This document shows, piece after piece, positions 25,956-33,226 of a DNA stretch of 33,226 nucleotides (positions are counted from its first letter, which is position 1; each line of letters begins with the position of its first letter). The DNA comes from Bacteroidales bacterium (GTDB lineage: Bacteria; Bacteroidota; Bacteroidia; Bacteroidales; ML635J-15), in contig JAITXI010000029.1 of NCBI GenBank assembly GCA_031284905.1, positions 1 to 33,226 on the forward strand, written 5' to 3'. The translations under genes were made by a program, and so were the position numbers. The notes under the pieces were generated by a model that saw nothing but the letters and a program-made list of their open reading frames with translations, was not told where the DNA came from and made no database searches.

Positions 25956-25995
25956 AAAAAATGCAATTTTATTACTAATTTTGTAAAAAAATTAT
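25956..25995 (+). repeat. Right direct repeat of the restriction-modification island; serS promoter
   Basis: This copy carries AAAAAATGC, TTACTAATTTTGT and AAAAAAATTAT and ends 1 base before the serS ATG at 25997. Its TAATTTTG (25976-25983) is the likely -7 element of serS, leaving a leader of only a few bases. It matches 24512-24550 at about nine positions in ten. Confidence 0.6.
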
Positions 25996-25996
25996 C

Positions 25997-27271
25997 ATGC
26001 TTACATTAAAGGTAATAAGAGAAAATAAAGATAGAGTTATTGAAAGATTGAAAGTTAAACATTTTGTTTCAGAATCAATAATAAACGAAATAATTTTAAT
26101 TGATGATAGGAGAAAAGAATTGCAATTTGAAAAAGATAATTTTTTAAATAAATTGAATGAAATTTCCAAAGAAATAGGTCAATTATTAAGCAAAGGAATT
26201 AAAGAAAAAGCTGATGAGTTAAAAGTTGAAACAGTAGAATTAAAAGAAAGAATAAAGTCTTTAGAATCAGAATTGTCGGAAAGTGAAAAATTATTGACAG
26301 AAAAATTAGTTTTATTGCCTAATTTACCACACGAATCGGTTCCAATTGGAAGAAAAGCGGAAGATAATATTTGCGAAAAAACGGGTGGAAAAATTCCTGA
26401 ATTAAAAAACAAAAAACCTCATTGGGAATTAATTAGAGATTATAACATTATAGATTTTGAATTAGGTACAAAAATTACAGGAGCAGGTTTTCCAATTTAT
26501 ATAGGTAAAGGAGCAAAATTACAAAGAGCCTTAATTTCATTTTTTCTTGATGAAGCGGAAGCTGCCGGTTATCTTGAGATTATGCCACCTTTGATGGTAA
26601 ATGAAGATAGCGGTTTTGGCACGGGTCAATTACCTGATAAAGAAGGACAAATGTATCATGCCACAGTTGATAATTTTTATTTAATTCCAACAGCTGAAGT
26701 TCCTGTAACAAATTTATATAGGAATGTAATTCTTGAAGAAAAACAATTTCCTATAAAAAATGTTGCTTATTCCGAATGTTTTAGAAGAGAAGCAGGTTCG
26801 TGGGGAGCTGATGTGAGAGGTTTAAATAGATTACATCAATTTTCAAAAGTAGAAATTGTTCAAATTCGTAAACCTGAAGAATCGTATCAAGCATTGGAAG
26901 AAATGAAAGTTCACGTTGAAGGATTATTGCAAAAATTAGAATTGCCATATAGAATTTTACGACTTTGTGGTGGTGATATGAGTTTTACTTCTGCGTTAAC
27001 TTTCGATTTTGAAGTTTTTTCAGCAGCTCAAGAACGTTGGTTAGAAGTTAGTTCGGTTTCAAATTTTGAAGAATTTCAAGCAAATAGATTAAAACTTCGT
27101 TATAAATCAACTGATGACAAAAAAGCAAAATTAGCTCATACTCTTAATGGAAGCGCTTTGGCTTTACCGAGAATTATGGCTGCTTTATTAGAAAATAATC
27201 AAACGGCTGAAGGAATTATTATTCCGGAAGTTTTACGAAAATACACAAAATTTGATATGATTAAAGGGTAA
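25997..27271 (+). CDS. serS: Seryl-tRNA synthetase
   Basis: At 424 residues this is a normal-length class II synthetase that charges tRNA-Ser (and tRNA-Sec where present) with serine using ATP. The N-terminal tRNA-binding arm (about 1-110, MLTLKVIRENKDRVIERLK and a long Lys/Glu coiled coil) is followed by the catalytic core. Motif 2 is FRREAGSWGADVRGLNRLHQ (about 262-281) and motif 3 is NGSALALPRIMAALLENNQ (near 385-403). Most homologues have GSAGRDTRG where this has GSWGADVRG, a common Bacteroidota variant. Its promoter lies in the right direct repeat of the adjacent island. The region before it carries decayed foreign genes, but serS itself looks native and intact. Confidence 0.96.
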   Translation: MLTLKVIRENKDRVIERLKVKHFVSESIINEIILIDDRRKELQFEKDNFLNKLNEISKEIGQLLSKGIKEKADELKVETVELKERIKSLESELSESEKLLTEKLVLLPNLPHESVPIGRKAEDNICEKTGGKIPELKNKKPHWELIRDYNIIDFELGTKITGAGFPIYIGKGAKLQRALISFFLDEAEAAGYLEIMPPLMVNEDSGFGTGQLPDKEGQMYHATVDNFYLIPTAEVPVTNLYRNVILEEKQFPIKNVAYSECFRREAGSWGADVRGLNRLHQFSKVEIVQIRKPEESYQALEEMKVHVEGLLQKLELPYRILRLCGGDMSFTSALTFDFEVFSAAQERWLEVSSVSNFEEFQANRLKLRYKSTDDKKAKLAHTLNGSALALPRIMAALLENNQTAEGIIIPEVLRKYTKFDMIKG

Positions 27272-27322
27272 ACGGAGAATGGAGAACGGTAAACGTGGAA
27301 AGAGAGCCAAGAAGCAAGACGA

Positions 27323-27500
27323 GGAACGGGACGAATTGAAAATTGAGAACGGCGCAGCCCTCGTGGAGCGAAGCGTAACAATTAAAAATGAAGAAAGGGC
27401 AAAGGGGCGAAAAGGTCTCATATCTCAATGCTATCAATTTTCAATTGGATGAACGGCAAACGGCGAAGCCATCGTTGAAAGCAACCTCTCATGTAACAAA
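27323..27500 (-). repeat. Mosaic of two dispersed repeat families
   Basis: The 256-base gap between serS and the symporter holds GGAACGGGACGAATTGAAAA and on to 27349, the inverse of 15058-15084 with one mismatch. It also holds a 24-base block, CCCTCGTGGAGCGAAGCGTA plus ACAA (27358-27381), the inverse of the tandem repeats at 7544-7632, and a diverged further unit GGCGAAGCCATCGTTG (about 27461-27476). No gene is visible. The G+C content is well above that of the flanks. Confidence 0.7.
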
Positions 27501-27527
27501 GCGGAATAACATAAAATCAAAAATCAA

Positions 27528-28988
27528 ATGAATCCTATTTTTATTTTATTAATAATTTTTGCATATTTTGGACTATTATTAATAGTATCACATTTTACAT
27601 CTAAAAATGTAAATAATAAAAGTTATTTTCTTGGAGATAGAAAATCGCCTTGGGGAGTAATAGCAGTTGGAATGCTTGGTGCTTCAATTTCAGGTGTTAC
27701 TTTTATTTCTGTTCCGGGTTGGGTACAAAGCACTCAGATGACATATATGCAAATGGTTTTCGGATTTGTGTTAGGTTATGTTGTAATTGCTTTTATCTTA
27801 TTACCGGTATATTATAAAATTAATCAGCCTTCAATTTATTTTTTTCTGGGAAATCGTTTTGGCGTTTATTCTCACAAAACAGCTGCTTTTTTCTTTTTTA
27901 TTTCTCGTTTTCTGATTTCTGCCCTTCGACTTTTTGTTATGGTGAATGTTATTCAAATTATTATTTGTAATAATTTAGGTATTCCTTTTTGGCTAACTAC
28001 TATCATTGTTTTGTTAATGATTTGGCTTTATACTTTTAAAGGCGGAATTAAAACTATCATTTGGACAGATTTATTGCAAACTATTTTTATGATGCTTGCT
28101 TTAATTCTGACAATTATTATTGTTTCAAAAAAATTAGATTTTGGATTCGCAGATGTTTTTTCTTCAATTTACCATAATCCTATGTCTAAAATGTTTGAAT
28201 TTTCTGATTGGACTTCAAAACAACATTTTGCAAAACAGTTTATTAGTGGTGCGCTCGTTACAATTGCAATGACAGGTTTAGACCAAGATATGATGCAAAA
28301 AAATTTAAGTTGTAAAAATTTGAAAGAAGCAAAAAAAAATGTTTTAACTTATGGATTATTTTTTATTCCTGCAAATTTTTTATTTCTTTCTTTGGGAATA
28401 CTTTTGATGATTTTTGCTCAAAAATTAGGTTTTGATATTAATGAGACTTTAATTAAAGGAGATAATTTGTTTCCATTTTTAGCTCAAAATTATTTAGGAA
28501 ATTCTGTTTTGATTTTATTTTTGATTGGATTAACTGCTTCTACATTTGCGAGTTCCGATTCGGCTATTACTGCTTTAACAACCACTTTTACATTAGATAT
28601 TCTCAACAAAACAAATAAATCTGACATTTATATAAAAAAAACCAGATTTTTTACTCAAATTGGAATCTCATCTTTGATGGCTATTTTAGTTGTATTTTTT
28701 TATTATTTTAATAGCAAAAGTATCATTGATGCAATTTATGTGGTTGCAAGTTATGCTTATGGTCCTTTGTTGGGACTTTTTGTCTTTGGATTAATTACTA
28801 AAAAAAAGATTAAAGATAAATTGGTTCCTATAGTTGCAATTGTGAGTCCGATTTTATGTTTTGCAATAAATTGTATGTTGAAATATTTTTTTGAATATAG
28901 TATGGGATACGAATTATTATTACTTAATGGAATATTTACATTTGTTGGATTATTAATGAGTAAAGAATCAAGACGATTAAACGTATGA
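27528..28988 (+). CDS. Sodium:solute symporter family protein
   Basis: This 486-residue membrane protein has about thirteen hydrophobic segments. The N-terminal region SYFLGDRKSPWGVIAVGMLG and then ASISGVTFISVPGWV (about 32-67) is the classic SSS/SLC5 opening, where the first helices form the sodium and substrate site. MTGLDQDMMQKNLSCKN (about 250-266) and GLTASTFASSDSAITALTTT (about 337-356) are further family hallmarks, the latter with the Ser/Thr residues of the second sodium site. Substrates in this family include sugars, amino acids, nucleosides and sialic acid; none can be chosen here. It is monocistronic, with repeats upstream and recQ convergent downstream, 49 bases away. Confidence 0.9.
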   Translation: MNPIFILLIIFAYFGLLLIVSHFTSKNVNNKSYFLGDRKSPWGVIAVGMLGASISGVTFISVPGWVQSTQMTYMQMVFGFVLGYVVIAFILLPVYYKINQPSIYFFLGNRFGVYSHKTAAFFFFISRFLISALRLFVMVNVIQIIICNNLGIPFWLTTIIVLLMIWLYTFKGGIKTIIWTDLLQTIFMMLALILTIIIVSKKLDFGFADVFSSIYHNPMSKMFEFSDWTSKQHFAKQFISGALVTIAMTGLDQDMMQKNLSCKNLKEAKKNVLTYGLFFIPANFLFLSLGILLMIFAQKLGFDINETLIKGDNLFPFLAQNYLGNSVLILFLIGLTASTFASSDSAITALTTTFTLDILNKTNKSDIYIKKTRFFTQIGISSLMAILVVFFYYFNSKSIIDAIYVVASYAYGPLLGLFVFGLITKKKIKDKLVPIVAIVSPILCFAINCMLKYFFEYSMGYELLLLNGIFTFVGLLMSKESRRLNV

Positions 28989-29037
28989 ACCGGATAAAAG
29001 TGGAGCGATTAACGGACTAACAGTTTGTAATTTATAA

Positions 29038-31212
29038 TTAATTTCCAATCTCACAAATAAATTTTATCCTTACTAAGTGAATTTCTTTTTCTGTATAAGC
29101 ATCTTCAAAAGCAGTTATTACATCTTCAATAGAATCTGTTTTGGCTTCGTTTCTAAAATAATCAAAAATTTCATTTACTGCTTCTTTTTCCATAATTGTT
29201 TTTAGGAAATAATCAATATTTAGTTTTGTTCCTGAATTTATGATTACATCAATTTCGTTTAGGAGTTCGTCCATTTCAATATTGAGTGCTTTGCAAATTT
29301 CCTCAAAAGATATTTTGTTATCAATATATTGAATTATGGAAATCTTATTTTTAGATTTATTCATAACTGACTTAATAACAATGTCTTGTGGTCGGATTAT
29401 TTCATTGTCTTCAACATGTTGTTTTATTAAATCTACAAATTCTTGTCCATATTTTTGGGCTTTACCAACACCTACGCCTGAAATATTTCTTAATTCATCA
29501 AGTGTAATTGGATATTGAATTGTCATATCTTGAAGAGAAGGGTCGCTAAAAATCACAAATGGAGGCAAAGATAATTGTTTTGCAATTTTTTTTCGTAAAT
29601 TTTTCAACATTAAATAAAGATTTTCATCGGCTGCTACGGCTTCATATCCGGCCATATTTTCTTCATCTTCAATATCATAATCATGGTCTTTTGTAAATAA
29701 TATTGAATGCGGTTTCTTTAAAAATTGACGTCCTTTTTCTGTAATTTTAATTACACCATAAACTATAATATCTTTTTCTATAAGATTGAAAATCATCATT
29801 TGACGGATAACAGATTTCCAGTATTTTACTTTATCTTCGCCGGAAATTTTATATGTTGGTAATTCGTTAAAATGGTAGGTCAGCATTTCCGTATTAATTT
29901 TTCCTGTTAAGATATTTACAATGATTTCTGTTTTGAAATATTCTTTTGAGGCTTCAATTGTTTCTAAAACTATTGATACATCTTCTTGTGCATCAAATTT
30001 TTCTTTTTCATTCAAACAATTATCACAATTGCCACAATCTTCTGTCATTTCTTCACCAAAGTAATTTAGTAAATGCTTTACTCTACAAGTACTTGATTCT
30101 GAATAAGATACAATTTCATTCAAAAGTTGTTTGGTTATTTCTTGTTCGTATATTGGTTTTGTGAGATTAAATTTTTCTAATTTTACAATATCGTCATGGT
30201 TAAAAAAAGCAATACATCTACCTTCACCTCCGTCTCTTCCTGCTCTTCCTGTTTCTTGATAATATCCTTCCAAACTTTTTGGAATATTATAATGAATTAC
30301 TAATCTGACATCAGGTTTATCAATTCCCATTCCGAATGCAATTGTTGCAACAATTATATCAATATCTTCATTTAAGAACATATCTTGATTTCTAGAACGA
30401 ATTTCTGCGGGCATTCCTGCATGATAAGGAAGTGCTTTAATCCCATTTACATTTAGCATTTCTGCTACTTCTTCTACAGTATTACGACTCAAACAATAAA
30501 CAATTCCTGATTTATTTGGATTATTTTTAATATAACGAATGATTTCTTTTTTTGCATGGGTTTTTGGACGAACTTCATAGTATAAATTTTCTCGACGAAA
30601 AGATGATTTGAAAATTTTTGCATTCAGCATATCCAAATTTTTTTGAATATCGTGTTGAACTTTAGGAGTTGCTGTTGCTGTAAGAGCAATTATTGGTGCT
30701 CGTCCCAAAGTATTAATAATACTACGAATTTTACGATATTCAGGACGAAAATCGTGTCCCCATTCTGAAATACAATGGGCTTCGTCTATTGCAAAAAACG
30801 ATATTTTAAATCTTTTGAAAAATTCAATATTATCTTCCTTTGTTAGAGTTTCCGGAGCAACATAAAGCAATTTTGTGTTTCCTTTTATTATATCTTCTCT
30901 TACTGCAATAATTTCTTGTTTTGAAAGCGAAGAATTCATAAAATGGGCTATACATTTGTCGGTACTAAATCCTCGCATTATATCCACTTGATTTTTCATT
31001 AAAGAAATAAGTGGAGAAACGATAATCGCTGTTCCTGCTAACATTAATGCAGGAAGTTGATAACAAAGCGATTTCCCTCCACCTGTAGGCAATAATACAA
31101 AAGAGTCTTGCCCATCTAATAAATTTAATATTATATCTTTTTGAAGACCTTTATATGTATTAAATCCGAAATGAGTTTTTAATAAATTATAGATTTGTTT
31201 CTCAATATCCAT
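29038..31212 (-). CDS. recQ: ATP-dependent DNA helicase RecQ
   Basis: This 724-residue superfamily 2 helicase unwinds DNA 3' to 5' during recombination and fork repair. Walker A PTGGGKS is at 42-48, the DEAH box at 143-146 followed by CISEWGHDFRPEY, and the motif VI region ETGRAGRDG at about 321-329. The RQC zinc cysteines are all present (C377, C394, C397, C400), followed by a winged-helix part. The HRDC domain lies at about 531-600 (LYLMLKNLRKKIAKQLSLPP, ISGVGVGKAQKYG). A further ~120-residue tail (KNKISIIQYIDNKISFEEIC and on) is usual for Bacteroidota RecQ. It is the only intact gene right of dnaA that runs against the local strand bias. Confidence 0.95.
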   Translation of the reverse strand: MDIEKQIYNLLKTHFGFNTYKGLQKDIILNLLDGQDSFVLLPTGGGKSLCYQLPALMLAGTAIIVSPLISLMKNQVDIMRGFSTDKCIAHFMNSSLSKQEIIAVREDIIKGNTKLLYVAPETLTKEDNIEFFKRFKISFFAIDEAHCISEWGHDFRPEYRKIRSIINTLGRAPIIALTATATPKVQHDIQKNLDMLNAKIFKSSFRRENLYYEVRPKTHAKKEIIRYIKNNPNKSGIVYCLSRNTVEEVAEMLNVNGIKALPYHAGMPAEIRSRNQDMFLNEDIDIIVATIAFGMGIDKPDVRLVIHYNIPKSLEGYYQETGRAGRDGGEGRCIAFFNHDDIVKLEKFNLTKPIYEQEITKQLLNEIVSYSESSTCRVKHLLNYFGEEMTEDCGNCDNCLNEKEKFDAQEDVSIVLETIEASKEYFKTEIIVNILTGKINTEMLTYHFNELPTYKISGEDKVKYWKSVIRQMMIFNLIEKDIIVYGVIKITEKGRQFLKKPHSILFTKDHDYDIEDEENMAGYEAVAADENLYLMLKNLRKKIAKQLSLPPFVIFSDPSLQDMTIQYPITLDELRNISGVGVGKAQKYGQEFVDLIKQHVEDNEIIRPQDIVIKSVMNKSKNKISIIQYIDNKISFEEICKALNIEMDELLNEIDVIINSGTKLNIDYFLKTIMEKEAVNEIFDYFRNEAKTDSIEDVITAFEDAYTEKEIHLVRIKFICEIGN

Positions 31213-31240
31213 TTGTCTTTTATAAATCTTTTTCTTTTAT

Positions 31241-31271
31241 CAAAATTACTCTATTTTTTGAAATAAACAAA
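31241..31271 (-). promoter_or_regulatory. recQ promoter
   Basis: Minus strand TAATTTTG (31248-31241) with TTTG (31271-31268) 19 bases upstream fits the Bacteroidota -33/-7 promoter. The -7 lies 28 bases before the ATG at 31212. Confidence 0.6.
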
Positions 31272-31350
31272 AATTTTTTTACTGTTGCTTTGATTTTTTT
31301 TATAATATTAATTAATTTTCTCCGTTTTTGAAGTTAAAAATGTATTTCTT

Positions 31351-31764
31351 ATGAAAAAATTATTAATAATTTTTGCTGTTGTAGTTTTATTTATTTTTGT
31401 TTCTTGTGTAAATTCAAATACTCCTGAAGGAACTGTTAGTGAATTTTATACTCACATGCAAAAAAATGAATATAGAGAAGCGCTTTCTTTATTAAATTTG
31501 GGTGAAGATGATGCTTCTGATTCTGATGAAAAAATTGACCAGCTTGTTACAGAAATGGAAAAAAATCAATCAGATGACGATATGATTACAAAATTTGAAA
31601 TTATTTCTTCTGAAAATGTAAAAAAAGGTGATGATGAATATGTAAAAGTTAAAACAAAATATTACACAAAGTCAAATATTGACGGTGAAGAAGAAATTTT
31701 TAATGTTTATAAAGACAAAGATGGACAATATAAAATAACACCTTGTTTTGGAGAAAATAAATAA
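31351..31764 (+). CDS. Small acidic lipoprotein, DUF4878-like
   Basis: This 137-residue protein has a lipoprotein signal peptide (MKKLLIIFAVVVLFIFVSC, lipobox with Cys near residue 19). The mature part starts NSNTPEGTVSEFYTHMQKNE and continues YREALSLLNLGEDDASDSDE, a pattern seen in DUF4878 and related NTF2-like lipoproteins, where an initial helix pair is followed by a curved sheet (FEIISSENVKKGDDEYVKVK). The middle is unusually rich in Asp, Glu and Ser. Such proteins are probably surface or periplasmic binding modules; no enzyme activity is expected. The stop TAA shares its last base with the next start codon, so translation is coupled to the YiiX-like gene. Confidence 0.75.
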   Translation: MKKLLIIFAVVVLFIFVSCVNSNTPEGTVSEFYTHMQKNEYREALSLLNLGEDDASDSDEKIDQLVTEMEKNQSDDDMITKFEIISSENVKKGDDEYVKVKTKYYTKSNIDGEEEIFNVYKDKDGQYKITPCFGENK

Positions 31765-32411
31765 TGCTTTTCCTTGAAAATATTTGGAACAATGCAATTT
31801 GCAATATAGGAAAATATTGTTTTTTCATATTTTTGTTTTCTTTAGTTTCTTGTTCTTTAAGAACAGATGAAATTATTGAAAGAAACTTTGATGATATTTG
31901 TTTACAAGACGGAGATTTGGTTTTTCGTAAAGGTAAAAGTGTTACAAGTCGTTTAGTGCTTGCTGCCAAGAAAGATAATAATTTTTCTCATGTAGGAATA
32001 GTTGCAAAAATAGATAATAGTTTTAAAATTATTCATTGTGTTCCTGATGATTTTGAAAATAGTGATGGCGAAGAAATTATTAAATGTGAAAATTTAGAAA
32101 AATTTTTTTCTTTTGATAATGCTGTTACAGGAGCTGTTTTCCGTTTAGAAAATTTTGACACTATTTCACTTTTGGCAAGTAAGAAAGCTGTTGAGTTTTT
32201 TAATCAAAAAATTAAATTTGACCATGATTTAGATTTAAAAGATTCTTCCAAAATGTATTGTACCGAATTAATTTTTTGCTGTTTTAATTCTATAGGTGTT
32301 GATATTACAAAAGGACAAAGAACTGTTTTCCCAACTGTGAAAAAAGAATTTCTTTTTCCGAATGATATTTTGAAAAATAACAATTTCAAACTTATTTATC
32401 AATTTCCATGA
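31764..32411 (+). CDS. YiiX-like permuted papain-fold (NlpC/P60-related) lipoprotein
   Basis: This 215-residue protein has a membrane-targeting N-terminus ending in a lipobox (FLFSLVSC, Cys30). The catalytic layout of permuted papain-fold enzymes is present: LQDGDLVFRKG (about 48-57), the His in FSHVGIVAKI (H76) and, in permuted order, the Cys in MYCTELIFCC (C166). Members cleave amide bonds in peptidoglycan or act on lipids or amidated substrates; YiiX-type proteins are poorly characterised. It overlaps the lipoprotein gene by 1 base and the following kinase-like gene by 4 bases (ATGA), so the three are one operon. Met1 is accepted because it gives the TAATG coupling; a later Met would lose the signal. 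Confidence 0.82.
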   Translation: MLFLENIWNNAICNIGKYCFFIFLFSLVSCSLRTDEIIERNFDDICLQDGDLVFRKGKSVTSRLVLAAKKDNNFSHVGIVAKIDNSFKIIHCVPDDFENSDGEEIIKCENLEKFFSFDNAVTGAVFRLENFDTISLLASKKAVEFFNQKIKFDHDLDLKDSSKMYCTELIFCCFNSIGVDITKGQRTVFPTVKKEFLFPNDILKNNNFKLIYQFP

Positions 32412-32938
32412 TAAAAAAAATAGTTCTTACAGGTCCGGAGTCTGTTGGTAAATCGTTGTTAGTAAAACAGTTAGGAGATTATTATTCTGCTCCTTGTGTT
32501 TTTGAGATTGCTCGAGAGTATCTAAATATTCATGGGAATTCTTATACTCAAAATGATGTTATTGAAATAGCAAAATTGCAAATTCAAGTTGAGAAAGATT
32601 TAATAAATCAAGATCATAAAATTATTTTTTTAGACACAGACCTGATTGTTACCAAAATTTGGTTGCAACATTGTTATGGCGATTATCCAAAATGGATAGA
32701 TGAATATATTTTTGCACATCTTGCTGATTTGCATTTACTTTGTTATCCGGATTTACCTTGGATAGATGATCCTTTGCGAGAAAATCCTAAATTAAGAATG
32801 TATTTTTTTGAAAAATATCGACAAGAAATTAAATCTTTTAACATGAATTATGAAATCATTAAAGGTTTTGGTGAAGAAAGATTTTATAATGCTTTTAATG
32901 CGGTAGAAAAAAATTATAGAGGGACGTTAGTAATTTAA
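32408..32938 (+). CDS. NadR-kinase-like AAA/P-loop ATPase
   Basis: This 176-residue protein is one P-loop kinase domain, similar to the C-terminal ribosylnicotinamide kinase part of NadR but without the adenylyltransferase domain. Walker A is GPESVGKS (about 9-16). FEIAREYLNIHGNSYTQND (about 32-50) and IFLDTDLIVTKIW (about 74-86) are typical, as is the later DLPWIDDPLRENPKLR lid segment. Such proteins are expected to phosphorylate nicotinamide riboside in NAD salvage. No PnuC transporter or TonB receptor gene adjoins, as often seen for this family, so the substrate is a family-level inference. Coupled by a 4-base overlap to the YiiX-like gene. Confidence 0.8.
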   Translation: MIKKIVLTGPESVGKSLLVKQLGDYYSAPCVFEIAREYLNIHGNSYTQNDVIEIAKLQIQVEKDLINQDHKIIFLDTDLIVTKIWLQHCYGDYPKWIDEYIFAHLADLHLLCYPDLPWIDDPLRENPKLRMYFFEKYRQEIKSFNMNYEIIKGFGEERFYNAFNAVEKNYRGTLVI

Positions 32939-32968
32939 CTTTGAGTAAATAAAAATTATTTCCGAAAT

Positions 32969-33061
32969 TTATTTTTTTGCATTTTCTACCTTATCTTCAA
33001 GTCTATCTATTCTTTTGTCTATTTTATCTTCAGTTTTTTCAATATAATTAATCTTATTAGG
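32969..33061 (-). pseudogene. C-terminal remnant of a coiled-coil protein
   Basis: On the minus strand an open frame ends in a stop at 32971-32969. It reads NKINYIEKTEDKIDKRIDRL then EDKVENAKK, a clear charged coiled-coil tail with heptad spacing of I/L. Going upstream it meets an in-frame TAG (33064-33062) before any ATG, only 10 bases from the end of the palindromic element at 33074. I read it as the 3' end of a gene cut off by insertion or rearrangement at the element. It is short, so the call is tentative. Confidence 0.35.
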
Positions 33062-33073
33062 CTATGTTTTAAA

Positions 33074-33226
33074 CCCTAACTCCGCCAAAATTAGGGTGTC
33101 TATTGTATTAATTGTTTGTGATGCAACGATTTAAGTTAAATTACAGACGACCTAATTAGGTTACTTAAATAATTTAGCTAATTTTCTGTATCACAGTTAT
33201 TTATGTAATTTAACTACCTAAATTGA
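33074..33226. repeat. Palindromic element, copy B (runs off the right edge)
   Basis: The left end CCCTAACTCCGCC (33074-33086) folds with TTAGGG (33091-33096) into a hairpin. The centre ACCTAATTAGGT (33150-33161) is flanked symmetrically by TGTGATGCA (33117-33125) and TGTATCACA (33187-33195). Its reverse complement matches copy A at 11352-11460 without gaps. By symmetry the element should end about 11 bases beyond the window. Confidence 0.75.

Noticed and set aside
28989..29037. Possible bidirectional terminator between the symporter and recQ
   Set aside because: No stem-loop with a T-run can be drawn in the 49 bases.

Overview
The window reads as a low-GC, anaerobe-type Bacteroidota chromosome segment, most likely Bacteroidales-like. 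The clues are: type IX secretion (T9SS) C-terminal sorting domains on several proteins; a gingipain-like C25 peptidase of the PorU/PorU2 type; very A+T-rich DNA; no convincing Shine-Dalgarno sites; and repeated promoter elements of the Bacteroidota form TAnnTTTG (best cases have TTTG 19-20 bases upstream). No rRNA, tRNA or CRISPR array was seen.

Left part (1-16.5 kb, almost all minus strand). Two short T9SS-type exported proteins are followed by a 1436-residue exported protein made of about sixteen Ig/PKD-like repeats with a T9SS tail. Divergent from it is an ECF sigma factor, overlapped by 4 bases with a membrane-anchored partner that carries PKD-like domains and a gliding-motility/T9SS type B C-terminal domain. 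Next come a DUF1015 protein, a three-gene DRTGG / PHP / HATPase cassette of the kind that normally sits beside an electron-bifurcating [FeFe] hydrogenase, an EnvC-like degenerate LytM protein, a PlsC-type acyltransferase, a YigZ/IMPACT protein, an EamA permease and dnaA.

The coding strand flips at the 401-base, A+T-rich gap between dnaA and an RND/MMPL exporter. Twelve of fourteen genes on the left are on the minus strand, and eight of nine intact genes on the right are on the plus strand. This is what a replication origin at that gap would produce.

Right part (16.9-33.2 kb). The exporter is followed by a 1675-residue PorU2-like peptidase. Then comes a decayed restriction-modification island of about 1.5 kb: methyltransferase remnant, intact PLD-family nuclease, XRE regulator remnant. 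It is bracketed by two nearly identical ~39-base direct repeats, the right one being the serS promoter. After serS lie a sodium/solute symporter, recQ on the other strand, and a tight three-gene operon (lipoprotein, YiiX-like lipoprotein, NadR-kinase-like ATPase).

Repeats. Two copies of a ~165-base palindromic element with CCCTAACTCCGC ends lie at 11.3 kb and at the right window edge. Two other dispersed repeat families lie between genes. The most interesting leads are the sigma/T9SS-domain pair, the decayed restriction-modification island, the palindromic element family, the orphan hydrogenase cassette and the candidate origin.
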